Shown: piece after piece, positions 49,901 through 61,600 of the stretch | How the letters are laid out: every line of letters begins with the position of its first letter | How positions within the stretch are numbered: the stretch's first letter is position 1 | NCBI GenBank assembly: GCA_040954595.2 | Contig: CM082592.2 | Span: forward strand, 10,106,001 to 10,170,000 | From: Balanoglossus misakiensis | Taxonomy: Eukaryota; Hemichordata | Direction of reading: 5' to 3' | DNA: 64,000 bases | Notes under the pieces: model-generated | Told to the model about the DNA's origin: nothing | Seen by the model: only the letters and a program-made list of their open reading frames with translations | Databases searched by the model: none | Translations under genes and position numbers: made by a program

Positions 49901-52900
49901 AAGAGATCTAAATCAGTTCCTGCTGTCAGGCAGAACACTATGCTGTATTCCACACCAGCTTACATGGCAAGTCATAGAGATGTGGAGAGGTTAAGGCAAA
50001 CTACCAAACATAGAGGTTGGCATACTTCTACTCTGATATTGTACAGGGAAATAATTCAACACTTCTGCGAATGCATTCATGAGTCTCACGGTTCAGTCGC
50101 ATCTCCATAAATCACAAAATCGTGGCTTTTCTCATTTTTCATCACACTTCAGAAATCTACAAATCATTGCAAGCTGTTCACCTTCAGCTCATTGTCACTA
50201 ATGGTAGTGTGATAAACAGCTGAATCACCATGCTGTGTTGCTCACTCAAATAGTACCACAGTTAATTTTGCTATTTACTCAGTAACTAAAAATGTTCCCT
50301 CCCCCACCCACCCGTGTCCCCCCCCCTTCCCCAACCCACCCGTGTACAATTGCAGGTGATTCTCTGAACAGTCCAGAGAGGGAATCAGCTCTCAGAGCCG
50401 GTATAGTGGCATTGTTAAAAGCAGCTGAAGACTCGGAAAGAAAACCACCACCACCTCACACAAAACCAAGACAGACACACCCTAAACACGTCACATATCA
50501 AACACAGCCTCCCGTCAAATCTTCGAGACCAGTGCCACTTTTTCCAACTCATCCAGAGAAGACGAGTGTTTTGCTTCCATCTAAACTGAAGGTAAGATAT
50601 TACAGAATTTGTTTTTATACTAATTGTCTGAAGTGTGATCAACAATGATGGCATCACCAGTATACATGTAGTTATGGTTGCACTGCAAGTTGAATGTCAA
50701 TGGATGGTTAACTTTAACTTTCTTTCTGTGACAGAATCAACGTGAGAGACTCGCCAAAGTCACGGTGCCAGAAATCGATCACCCGCACTTTGCTGATGCC
50801 ACAGTTTCGTCCAGCATGAAAGAGCGCCCTGCAGTTATTCCGGAACCCGTAAGATCCCCGGATGGCAAACCAGTGTGGTCCCCACCAGGGAGTCCCCACA
50901 CAAAGAAGAGGCTTGCACAGACCGCTGGGGAGATGAGTCTGCTGGGAGATCTAGAAATGAGCCCACGGATACGAAGTCCAAGACGTGCCTGGACTGAATC
51001 AGATCTGCATAGACCAGTAAGATTTCATTCACTCTAATGTTGCCAGTAAAATAATTTTTGTAAATACCTGTATTAAAAATGAATATAAAACCTGGTCCTG
51101 TCAGATGATGCAATAACGCTTGTCTCTAGAGGGCGTTATACCACAACTCGTGTTCAAAGCGAAATTGAAGTGAATGTTTTTGTTCTGTACTTTGAAGTAT
51201 ATGCAGACTTCATACCAGAATTCATTTTCCTATCACCAGGTGCGCAGACATGGAGATGATAAATTAACTGCAGCAGAAGAGGCTGTTGTTTCCAAGCTAC
51301 AACCTTTATTGGACCAAGCAGAGGTCAGTGTAGCTGTACAACAATTTAGAAAACAAAGGAAACTGTATTACAAAGTTCTTTAATACGTCAATGAGGAATT
51401 GTTGCTAGTTTTCTCAGTTTTCTAATCTCCGGTTTGTTTTTTCGCCTGACAGGAGATTGCTGACAAATACAAGGAACTACAACGCAGCACTCAACAGTCA
51501 CTCAGATACAAGCTGTCAGAGAGGTCATCAGAGGTGGTAAGTGACCTTTGAACTCTTCAAGTGTGCTTTTTGAACCTTTCCACCACTGTACATGTACAGT
51601 ATGTGCTTGAGTTGAGCCTATGTATTTTCTGCTGTGACTACAATACACATGTAGGCAGTTTCTGTAGTAGGAGATAATCATTCATTATGCCATCATGTAT
51701 GATGCTTGATAACTTGTCCACTATGCCATACATGGAGCTACAGTCATCCTTACATGGCTATATTTTGTGAATAGCTGCATGACATTGCCAAGTTTTCTAT
51801 GTATATGAAGAACATTCCTAAACAAATTCTAAAGATCACCATATAATGCTCCTTGCTTGTAGGCAGCAACCAATGCAGAGTTGCTGAGTGAACTGCTCCT
51901 CGAAGACGTTCTTGAAGACACCGCCAAAGAATTTCAAAGAATAGAATATGAAAAAGAAATGGAAAGAAAAGTGTTGGAAATCCAAGAAGCACCGACTGTG
52001 GAGAGTCTGTTGCAGAGGTTAGAGCGTATGGAGGTAGGTACTATCTGCAGTGTGTCCCCCAGGCCTGTATGACCCGATGAGTTTTCACATACCTTTGAGT
52101 ATAATGGCATGAACATGGTAGATATCTAATGTGCACTTTTATTCTCCAGACTGAAGAGGATATAATCAGGCAACGCTGGAGCCAAGTCCAATATGGTGAG
52201 GTGGACAGGCAACCCTTGCTGAGAACGATCAGACGGCAAGAACCTACCAGGGACATCGTCACTGACCCAGAACCCATACACTTCACTTCCACAAGACACA
52301 GAGATGGGATAACATATGATGAAGCTCTGTATGTTGAACCGGCTGATGGAGAGGAGATAGATAGGTACACAGCAGTGATTTTTAGGAAATATTTTTAATA
52401 CAGAGTGAGAATGTAGACTAGTATCTATCCTGTGTTGCTTGACTTTGCAATTTTGCATTGTTAATCTTTCACTGTGAACACTAATTAGGAACCCAGTTAC
52501 ACATGCATGATCCATCACTCTAGCTGGTACCATGTGATGTGTGATATGTAATTTGTATGCCAGTCACTATCTACACTGAGATCATTGTCATAGCAACACA
52601 TGTATAGACGCATGAGGGCTTGTATGTTATTCTCATGTAAATTCAGGACTCTTTTTTTACACATTTATATTTAGGAGAGGAGGAATTGATGCTGCAGACA
52701 CTGGTCATCTGTACTTAAGCCGAACTGACCTTGAACAGTCTGGGCCCACTAAGCACAGGCACGACAAAGTAGTGGCAGCCACAGATAACAATGAAGCAAA
52801 CAAAGCACCGATTCCACTCTTTGTCTCGGGTGAAACGATGCAGAGTATTAGAGACTACAGAGAGAAGTTTGATCAGCATCTGAAAAGGACTTCTACCCAG

Positions 52901-53372
52901 GCGTATGGTAGCTTTGATCCTTGGAAACTTGTTGATGAGTAAGTGGCAAGTTTTCTGTATGAATGATGAGATGTAAATTAAATATTGCCATTATCATAAC
53001 ATGGCAGACTGCTTTGCATAGAACAACATTTCGAAATTGCCCCCTGCAATTATTATGCACCTTTTTCTTTTGTCGGTATCAAAATTAATATTTTATTCAA
53101 AACCTTAATGATTGGAGTAGGGTTCAATTTATGCAATCCAGTCCCTCTCCAGATGCTGTGTGTGGAATTCAATATGTGTTCAATGATTCTCTGGCATTTA
53201 CACTGTATTGGTAAACACACATGCTGTAACCGTGGCCTTTGTGTTTGATTATATTTTCAGCTTAGCAGATGAGATCTTTGATGAACTCCTAGGAGGAGTG
53301 TCTGAGGAGTTAGGTGGTGTTGTGGACACGTATGTGGAAGATGTGTACAAAGCAGAGTTTGGAAAAAACTGA
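46958..53372 (+). CDS. KIAA0753: Moonraker / KIAA0753-like centriolar satellite protein
   Basis: Centriole and centriolar-satellite protein (OFIP/MNR) that in vertebrates binds OFD1 and FOPNL and supports ciliogenesis. Fifteen exons: 46958-46964, 47583-48362, 48501-48631, 48796-48858, 49068-49289, 49387-49633, 49893-50015, 50356-50591, 50735-51016, 51240-51323, 51453-51536, 51863-52033, 52150-52364, 52675-52938, 53261-53372; all phases match, 1006 residues (human 967). Hallmarks that match the vertebrate protein as I recall it: AEYRQNQLQFNLDAPSDPTN, FSVVSEDKLSLAMRLAKRDV, SRLLYALQQQVRDIQGEL, LAAAHRGAVRALQMFIQHMP and the C-terminal GSFDPWKLVD...DEIFDELLGGV. The 7-base first coding exon gives MS and splices in phase; a second in-frame ATG at 47585 is an alternative start. 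Several helical coiled-coil stretches are separated by Pro-rich linkers. Confidence 0.95.
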
Positions 53373-55614
53373 GTCAACCGAAGAAGTGCAAGAACATGAA
53401 TAAGTCACTCATCTGTAGATGAGCTGTCTCAGAGTGCCCAACAATGACATTTGTCAGTTGGGACACAATTCATCAATCCAGGCAAAGCTGTGAATCCATT
53501 TGGAGATCTTTGAAGATAAACCACCACAAGAAGTTATCAGTACACTAATTTATCTGCATATTATTAGCCTAAATTGTACCAGTATACAAATTACCAATAT
53601 ATAAATAATGAAAAAAAATTGCAACTTGTGCCAAATATCCCACATCCAATCTGAAATATTGTAACAGTATTTAAATCCAAGAATTGTCAATATACTAAGC
53701 AATTTGTTCAAATTCAACCAAATTATTTCCCAATTTCACTCACTTTCCTTCTTTGTCGTTTCTAGTACCAATGGAAGTCAGAAATTCCTGGTTGCCGTGT
53801 GTATGTTCCTTCCATCATTGGTTTGTCCATTGGTTTGTTGACATGGCCACCCTGACACTGGTAAACACACGCACCATTCAAAACATGTTTTCTCACGGCA
53901 AACATAACTCCAGCAGCAATGGTCCACCAAAGCCATGACAAATATTATTTTAGAAGTGGTCTTCTTTCACGTAATTATTTCAATAAAGGGGATTTTATCA
54001 AAGACTCCTATGCACCGTTATTTCTCCCCTTAATATCTTGTGGTTATGGGATACAAATCATTACTGATAAAGCACAGGTGTTAGATTTTTTTGGCCAAAT
54101 TGTCTGGACTAATCCATGGTTGTGTATTTCATTGTATTTTGTGCAGAGGTTGAATCTTAAAGCAAAATGAAGTATTATAATTTATGCTTTTATGTAAGTG
54201 ATGACTTGTATATAATTGAAAATTCCATCAAATGATTCATAATTTCAATAAAGGTGCAAGTATTTTTAGATACTGACATTGTGAATGAGCAGTCTATATT
54301 AAATGTTTGGCCTAGCTGTCCACAAAGTAAAGGGACTATCATGGTTTGGGCTTTATGAAGTGTGATTTTTCCATGGATGTCTTCCTGCCTGGTTTGCATG
54401 CTAAGGATTGATATTAAAAACAAAGATGGCTGTCGCGCAAACAGTACACATTCAGAGGTACATGTACTATTCTTGGGGAAAACAGAAATGTGCAAGCCAA
54501 CGTCATTGTTTGACATTCATTTCTAAGGTATCTGCGTTTAATTAATATAATCTGCTATAGGACTCGTTGAACAAAAAAAACGCCAAAATATAGGCAGCGA
54601 TATGAAATTTCTGCCAGAGTGATGATAACAGTTAATCGTCTTAACAAAAATTAGAAATATGATAAATTTTTAATAGTTGGCAATATTCCCAGGCACCTGA
54701 ATTGACTCAGTCACCCATCAATTAATTATTCATGAGAGTCCAGATCGAGAGTCATTGGCCAGGCGGTCATTCGCACTAGCAACAACAGTGTGTGGTATTA
54801 CATCATTGATTAACAAACTTTGATGGAAACTGTAGGCCTGGGAATGTATTTATGTGCTTACTATAATATATCATGGACGTCCATGAATATATCCACTGTC
54901 AGTTTTAATAGCTGATTTCAATTACACATCTCAGGGATGCTATTATAGGTAGGCTGGTGACTAGAAACGTTAATGTTACTCCATTCATGATTGCATGTTT
55001 TAAAACACTATGAACCATTGTGGAATTATTAATTTTCATAATTTGCTTGGACGATCATGGCCAAGCATAGAGCTACCTCCAAGCTTGGACCAATAAATCT
55101 TACTATGCAAATTGTTTATGCAGTGGTTTATGCCCCACCCACCCCACACATACACACTTATGTTTTCTCTCGGTGAAGAACACGTGCAAGAGCACGAGTG
55201 GTTTTGTCAGAACTAGTCTAGAGGGGTACTTGTGTATATTGTTTATGTGGAGCAATAGTGCGTTGAAAATTTTATGGAGTATAAGTAAGAAAGTAAATGA
55301 TGATCATAGAGATATAATCATGAGACATGCATGTTTCTCGTAGGAAATTGAACATCAGTTTTGCAATCGACACTGTTCTTGAAGTGGGGATGCTATGGCT
55401 GCGTCCCCGCTTCTCACACCCTGCTAAAATAGTGGATGAGCCTGGCTTACATAATAGTGTTGATTTTGAAAGTAGCTAAACATGTAACTAGGCCAAAGCT
55501 CGACAGGGTTGTATCGCCCAGCGCGTGGTAAACTGGTTTAAACTGGTCTTGTGTATCGCGCCGAGAGTTTGATTACTAGACTTGGTTTAGACACGATCAC
55601 GCTGCAATTCAATC
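53373..55614. other. 3' UTR and intergenic region
   Basis: No coding exon recognised over about 2.2 kb. Base composition rises in GC content only just before the next gene's start at 55615. Confidence 0.55.
53983..53988 (+). terminator. Polyadenylation signal AATAAA, KIAA0753-like gene
   Basis: Canonical signal about 610 bases beyond the stop codon. Confidence 0.4.
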
Positions 55615-57228
55615 ATGCCGAAAAGAAAGCGCGCCACAGCAAAGAAACAGAAAGAGAAGGATGTTGTTGAGCCAGAGATTGTTCCCCCAGAGATAGAAAA
55701 AGAACCGGAATCGCCGCCGAAGAAGTCTAAGGTCGCGGAAACGAAGGCAGAAGTTGTAAAGGAAGCGAAGGTTACTACTGGCGATGAGGGGGAAACGACG
55801 AATGGTGACGGTGATGGAGCAGCAGCACCAAGCGCCGCCGAAGAGCCCGATGCGGACAGTGATGGAGAAGATTCTCCCTCGAACGGGGACGGAGGAGATG
55901 CTGAACCAAGTGGCGAAACCGCGGTAGATGGCGGCAAGAAAACTGCTGTTCAAAACGGCGATGAGAAGGATGAGGCAAATGGCGACAGTGAAGAAGAGTC
56001 TGACGACAATGGCGACGGGAAAGAGACCGCGGACGCCGAAAAAGTGGAAGAAACCACCAAGGAAGAAGACCCAACAGATCAGAAGGAAGAACAAGAACCC
56101 GAGAAAAAGAAGCGTGGACGTGGCCGCCCACCAAAAGCCAAACCAAAGCTAGAACCAAAGCGATCTGAACCAGAAGAAGAGGGCGTGACGAAGAGATCAA
56201 CGCGAACCAGTTCCGCGCCAAAAGAAGACAAACCTGTCGCGAAAGCTAGAGGGAGGGGACGACCTGCAGGAAAATCTGCCAAGAGTGGATCAAAAACGGT
56301 GCAAAATGAAGCAAGCAGGCGTAGTCTCAGGGTTAATATTGAACATTGGTAAGTTTACATTTTTTTTTGCAAACATTAAGTTTACATTTTCCCCCAAACA
56401 TTAGTTATGTAAATAGGCAGCCTTGAGTATAGTTGCTAGGTTACAGGGGGATGAATTACTTTCTTCATCTTGGTGTGCTGGGTCTAGCGAAGCAACAATA
56501 GAACAATATGTTGAGTTCTTTGTCCACTATGATGACCAGCAATACTGGTATGTTGTATTCAGACATGTTTTGCTGGAGGAAGTCTGTCAAATCTCCAAAA
56601 AATTAAAGTATGTAAAGTTCCAGAAATTTATTGATGTAGGCATTTACCAGTATATTTTTTACATCCATGATAACCCATGTTTCCATTTCTCTTTCAGCAA
56701 ATCTTGACATGTGTACAAACGCAATGCTAAACAGCTGACAGAATCTTTGGGGGAAGCATTTCCAGATGTGCAGGTGCAGTCTTCTCTAGGTCGGTCAAAA
56801 AGCTTTGAATGTGTGCTGATAAAAGAAGATGGCACTGGTAAGTATCCGGGTGAAATTGGTAAAATAATCCGTGTCGATGATGACCCATCACTATCAAAGC
56901 AGAAAAGATCATGTAAATTCATGTTCTAACTGCAGTTCCAACAGTGCCCTCAACATTACATTTAGAGTATAGAAAGTGGTCTTGCCTTGAAAATAAAATC
57001 TTTACTACTAAAGTCTCAGGGGGAGGGGTCTTCATCCCAAAGAATAAATTTTGGCGTTGTGGTGATGCCCCAAAAATATATCTGCATTGTAAATTTGTTG
57101 TAACTTTGGTTTCGGCAGAGGTTCTGGTTTGGAGTGGGATAAAGAAGGGACCACCACGCAAGCTGAAGTTTCCAGACTCAGTCGTGATAATTGACTCGAT
57201 CAAGGACCATATCAAAGCCGATGGTTAA
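55615..57228 (+). CDS. SELENOH: Selenoprotein H, AT-hook type, with long acidic N-terminal extension
   Basis: Nuclear/nucleolar thioredoxin-fold selenoprotein. Three exons: 55615-56348, 56698-56837, 57119-57228; phases match, 327 residues when the in-frame TGA at 56705-56707 is read as selenocysteine. The exon 1/2 junction creates VNIEHCKSU, the CxxU redox motif (human EHCTSU), followed by VYKRNAKQL. The last exon gives EVLVWSGIKKGPPRKLKFP, which is the family signature. The first exon is unusual: about 200 residues of acidic Asp/Glu/Gly-rich sequence between basic blocks, with AT-hooks KKRGRGRPPKAK and ARGRGRPAGKSA. Human SELENOH is only 122 residues. The start is the first ATG, in MPKRKRATAKKQKEK, a nuclear localisation-like run. 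Sec insertion should depend on the hairpin at 57483-57553. Confidence 0.96.
56705..56707 (+). other. SELENOH: UGA selenocysteine codon
   Basis: TGA in frame between TCT (Ser) and CAT (His), within Cys-Lys-Ser-Sec. Recognisable selenoprotein H sequence continues in frame on both sides, so it is not a stop. Confidence 0.95.
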
Positions 57229-57482
57229 AAGCGTTATTCTCTCAAGTAAGTAATGAAGATGAGTCATATTGAAAGAGAACTAGTGAAATGTGTTGCAGTG
57301 TTCTTGTCCATTCTGACAAGATGGTAAAAGTGAGTTGAAATATGTCTTCAAAATCACAGTTTCACCTTCTCTGTCATACTGGCCACAGAAAAGGCAGTCT
57401 TGTACAGCAAATGCGTCCATCTCACCACGTACATGTATTTCTCTTTTAGGTGGAATTTTCCAAAGCTGTGGCAAGAGTGATG

Positions 57483-57553
57483 GTGTGAACACAGCCTTTA
57501 TGATGGAAAATAATGAAAGCCTATGTTATTTTCCTGAGCCCTCTGGTTGTGTA
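57483..57553 (+). promoter_or_regulatory. SELENOH: SECIS element candidate
   Basis: In the 3' UTR about 270 bases after the stop. Core: ATGA at 57500-57503; perfect 9-base-pair helix of GGAAAATAA (57505-57513) with TTATTTTCC (57526-57534); apical loop of 12 bases holding AAA (57516-57518); then TGA at 57535-57537. This gives the non-canonical quartet (ATGA opposite TGA) and loop adenines expected of eukaryotic SECIS elements, with normal spacing between them. Confidence 0.88.
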
Positions 57554-58168
57554 CACTGGACTCTATGCTGCATAATCTGAACATTCCATTTGATGAGAAA
57601 GAAAACGTGAAGACCTGATACAACAGCAGAAGACTCAATCAATTTTTAAGTGTCAAAGGTCATCTCCTGCCTCATGGACCTGATACTGCTTAATTACCCA
57701 AGTTTAAGATGTGGCTGTTTATTTTGGCTACATATTTTGGTGTGAGTGCGAGTAATATTTGTTTTTGTAAGGCACATTACTATTAATGTTTGAAAGTTTC
57801 ATTGCAGTTAGAGTTCGGCCGTTCTGAAAAGTGAACAATTTGGAATTCCGATCTCTCTTCACTTTCTGGATTTCTCAGAGTGAAACTTGTGAGCAAAATT
57901 GTTGTTGGCAGAATTTTCATTTGCAGGTGTTTATGACCGCTTACTGTTGTGTGTGTGTGCCTGTTGCATCCTCCCTACTGTATACGCCCAGCTTCATACA
58001 AAACTGCCTTTTCAGTGAAGACCGTGACAAATCAAACTGAAGTGATTTTTTCTCATCTAGCTAGGGAGCAAAGCTATCCAAGTTCTGTGTTAGTCATCGA
58101 TAATCTCTTTGTCTGTGGTTTTGTTGAGTATCATTGTCATCAGGTTTAAAATTTGAATCAATTTATGA

Positions 58169-58174
58169 AATAAA
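58169..58174 (+). terminator. Polyadenylation signal AATAAA, SELENOH
   Basis: Canonical signal downstream of the SECIS candidate, about 940 bases after the stop. This keeps the hairpin inside the mature 3' UTR. Confidence 0.5.
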
Positions 58175-58409
58175 AATACTTTACTTTTGACATATTTGTA
58201 GCATTTGCCTAAATGTTGTAATTGATTCCATGTACAAGTGGCAGCTTTTGTTTTTTCTTGAACATCACTGTAAGAAAATCATTTTCTCATCCAAGTATTT
58301 TTCTAGTTGGTGTCTCATTAGTTTTCAACACAGTACAAATGATCAGAATAAAGATTCTTATATCTCCTATAACTAGAATACAAGTTACTGGTTATTGTCC
58401 ACAATTTCC

Positions 58410-58415
58410 TTTATT
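58410..58415 (-). terminator. Polyadenylation signal AATAAA, TRMT2A
   Basis: Minus-strand AATAAA (TTTATT on +) about 250 bases beyond the TRMT2A stop. Confidence 0.5.
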
Positions 58416-58661
58416 TTTGGTTGCCATAGCAACACATTAAACTGAACATTCAACATAAGTGAATTTTGGGAGATGTGGTCACCATGTACCAAAAGGTCAA
58501 AGGTCATAAACGTTGCCCTCTAGAGGGGTCAGTTCGCCAGGTCTCTAGCTTGTAATCTGCCCACTGAGTGACTACTGGTTGGCCAGTATGACATATTGCA
58601 CACCGAAATGCCTGTAACAAATGAGCAAAGCAAAAAACTTAAAGGCTTTGAAAAACAAGTC

Positions 58662-61600
58662 TTAAAATCTCATGTCACTGTATCTATAATCATCCTTTCC
58701 ATCATCACTATAGCTGTCAACAACCTCTTTCTCAGTCAGACTATCTTCACCCACATCGACACTAGAAGATGTGGTTTCCTCAACTTCTTTAGTCTCTTCA
58801 GAGTCTTCAACTTGTGCTGGACTTGTCTTCTGTCGGACTTGTCTCTCTCGCTCGAAGACTATGATCATTTCACAGTGTTTGGTGTGTGGGAAGAGATCCA
58901 CAGGTACAGCACAGATTGGTTTGAATGGTTCACCCTTCAGTCGGTTGGACGTTGGCCTACACAGACTGTGACAGATAAAAGTATTCACAACTTTAAATCA
59001 TTTGCCACAAAAACCACCAGGCAGCATAGTTCTTAAGGTAAAGACTTGATCAAATATAAATGCACTGTTTTCGGTAACTTCACATGATACAGTTGTGGAC
59101 ACTAGGTCCTGTATCTCGTTGTATCAAATGCCTTGACCCTTTCACCACCATGGTTTGGCCCAAATTTCTACCCATTCAATGCCAAATACTGGACATGCAA
59201 CTTACTCTGTAAAGTTATGTTCAGCTGAGCGAGGACTGCACGAGACGTAGAGAAGTTTGTTGAGAAACTGACATCCTCTGATAGCCCGGATTACCTTGTG
59301 GTCTGAGAAAACAAAGTGAAGTCTGTAAGGATTGAGACCATGAACAGTAAACATGCCAAAGTGATGAAGAACATTCTACTTTATTGTCAAGGCTGAGATG
59401 TACAAGTGCACAGATAAAAGTAAACTGATAAAAACTCACGCAATCCAGCTCTTGGAGGATCCAGAATACCAACAACATCTGAACAACCAAAGATATCATA
59501 CATGGCCTTGAACATGACGTCCTCCACTTTGCCACAAATGTACTTGACATTTTTGATGCCTGGAAGATGACATGCCACACATTTTAATAACATTGGAGTC
59601 TCAAAGCACATCTGATGCATGCATGGGCTGACTGGGATGAAGAAGGGTGTTTGGGTTGGCCCAAGCTACAGATGTTTTACTTACCATTCTGCTGTGCGTT
59701 ATATTTTGCATCCTCTATGGCTTGTTCGTTCATTTCAATTCCAATCACTCTGTTCACATTCTGTGCAACAGAAAAAAGTTGTGAAAAAAAGTAAAATCGC
59801 AAAATTTTCACAATGTGGATTTCACCTTGATAAGTCTTGTGCTGTAATGGATAACAGACATCTCAACTACAATGCAAACATGACCTACCTTTGCCAGAGA
59901 GAGTCCAATAGTGCCAGTTCCACAGCATATATCCAGTACTGTTGTATTCTTGCTTGCATTGCACAATTCTTGTATGGTGCTGTAGAGTATCTCAGCAGCT
60001 TTTGTGTTGACTGTGACGAAATACAATTGGCAAAATATAACAATTTTGGTTTGGTCGGGTCGAGAAGGACAGCATCAGATGACCAGGTGACTGATACACC
60101 AAGAGTGTATTTTACTTCCATACATTATTACATGTATACTCAAGACTGATTTCTCACCTTGGAAGAAAGCATCAGGGGAAACGCGAAATGTCATGCCCAG
60201 TAAAGTCTCGCATACAAATGAGTCACCAAATAACACTTCAAAGGGTCCATCTACTTCATGAACACTTTTCTCTCCAATTCTGTAAAAACAGTGTCAAAGT
60301 ATTAATGTGTCATGTTTGTGTGTACAGAAAAACATGTCCAAACCTTACATGAAAGGGACTCAATATGAAATCATGTAAATACTTGCCTTTCTTTCTGAAG
60401 CTGTAATAACAATGAACTTGGTCTGTGGTCCTTACCATCCCCCTCATCAAAAAATAATTTCAATGATTTCTTCTCCTTTTCTATGTCCTCCTGAATAAAT
60501 AAAACATCATCAATTGACTAGCTACTGACCAATCAATTTTATTCCTACGCATATCTTGTGGTTGGCAAGCATATTCCCATACATGCAAATGTATCAACCC
60601 TCACGTGTACATGTATATTGCCAACAACATTATGTTTGCTCGCATGTTTGAAAGGAGATGGTAAACTATTACTGACCTCGGTTAGGTCATTTATATTCAT
60701 GAGTATGTTGGCCATCACGTGTCCGTTCTGTGAGGTTCTCACGGTCACCTGTTTCCAGCATCCTTGATGGATGTGATTGTTATAGCCAGGATGAGGTGAC
60801 TGCTGTATGTAAGTCTGAACACACTTCACAATGTCCTTCATTGACTGTGGTATGATGGTACACTGACTGGGCTCCACAACAGTGTCAAAGCCACCTGTTT
60901 GCCAACAAAGAAGACAGAGCATGCTCAGTGAGAATTATACACAGCCTCTGCATATTAGTACTATACGTATGGTATATTTTGTAGTGATAGGATGTAACAT
61001 TTGAAATCTGTCACCAATGAAAAACATTCTTGACTGGGGTAATTTCCTACCTTTGTATCGGCCCAATTTAAATCCAACAGTTTTCTCTGTGAAGTACATA
61101 AGAGAAAAAAAATCATCACTCACTTTGAAATGAGATTTTCATTTGAAAAAAATACCACATTATAGTGACTTTTACACTCTACCCGGATGGCAATATACAG
61201 TGTAGGATTTAACGATGCAATTTGTCAGAAACTCACCTTGTCCATCTGGGCTGACTCCAATGGAAAACTCTGATTTGTTCCTATAGGCATCAACCACTGG
61301 CTGCAAAGAAAGATGATGGCAATTTCATTGAATTAAGGTATTTTTCCATAATACTGACACAGATACCGGTAGCCATTTTAAGCTAATCACAGAGAATGTG
61401 AAAGATGACTTCTTACCGATGGTATAATTGGCTCGAGTTTGCAGCACTGATGTTTATGAAGTTTCCTGTGAGGGAAAGATGAAAATTTAGTTTTGTTAAA
61501 ATAATTTATATTATAAAGGTCAAACTTATGGCAACTTGAATAACTTGACAACCCTACACTTCAAAGAAGTAGAAGTTGTTGACCCACCTTTGTGATCTGA

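Larger units (their letters stand above)
57229..58661. other. Tail-to-tail spacer SELENOH / TRMT2A
   Basis: 3' UTR sequence of two convergent genes, including the SECIS candidate. Signals at 58169 (+) and 58410 (-) do not imply transcript overlap. Confidence 0.55.

Noticed and set aside
55609-56282. Long open frames on the minus strand opposite selenoprotein H exon 1
   Set aside because: They are mirror images of the low-complexity acidic/basic coding strand; the products are Ser/Arg/Leu-rich with no family resemblance.
56705-56707. Premature stop codon making the selenoprotein H gene a pseudogene
   Set aside because: Family sequence continues in frame on both sides, the TGA sits exactly at the Sec position of the CxxU motif, and a SECIS core is present.
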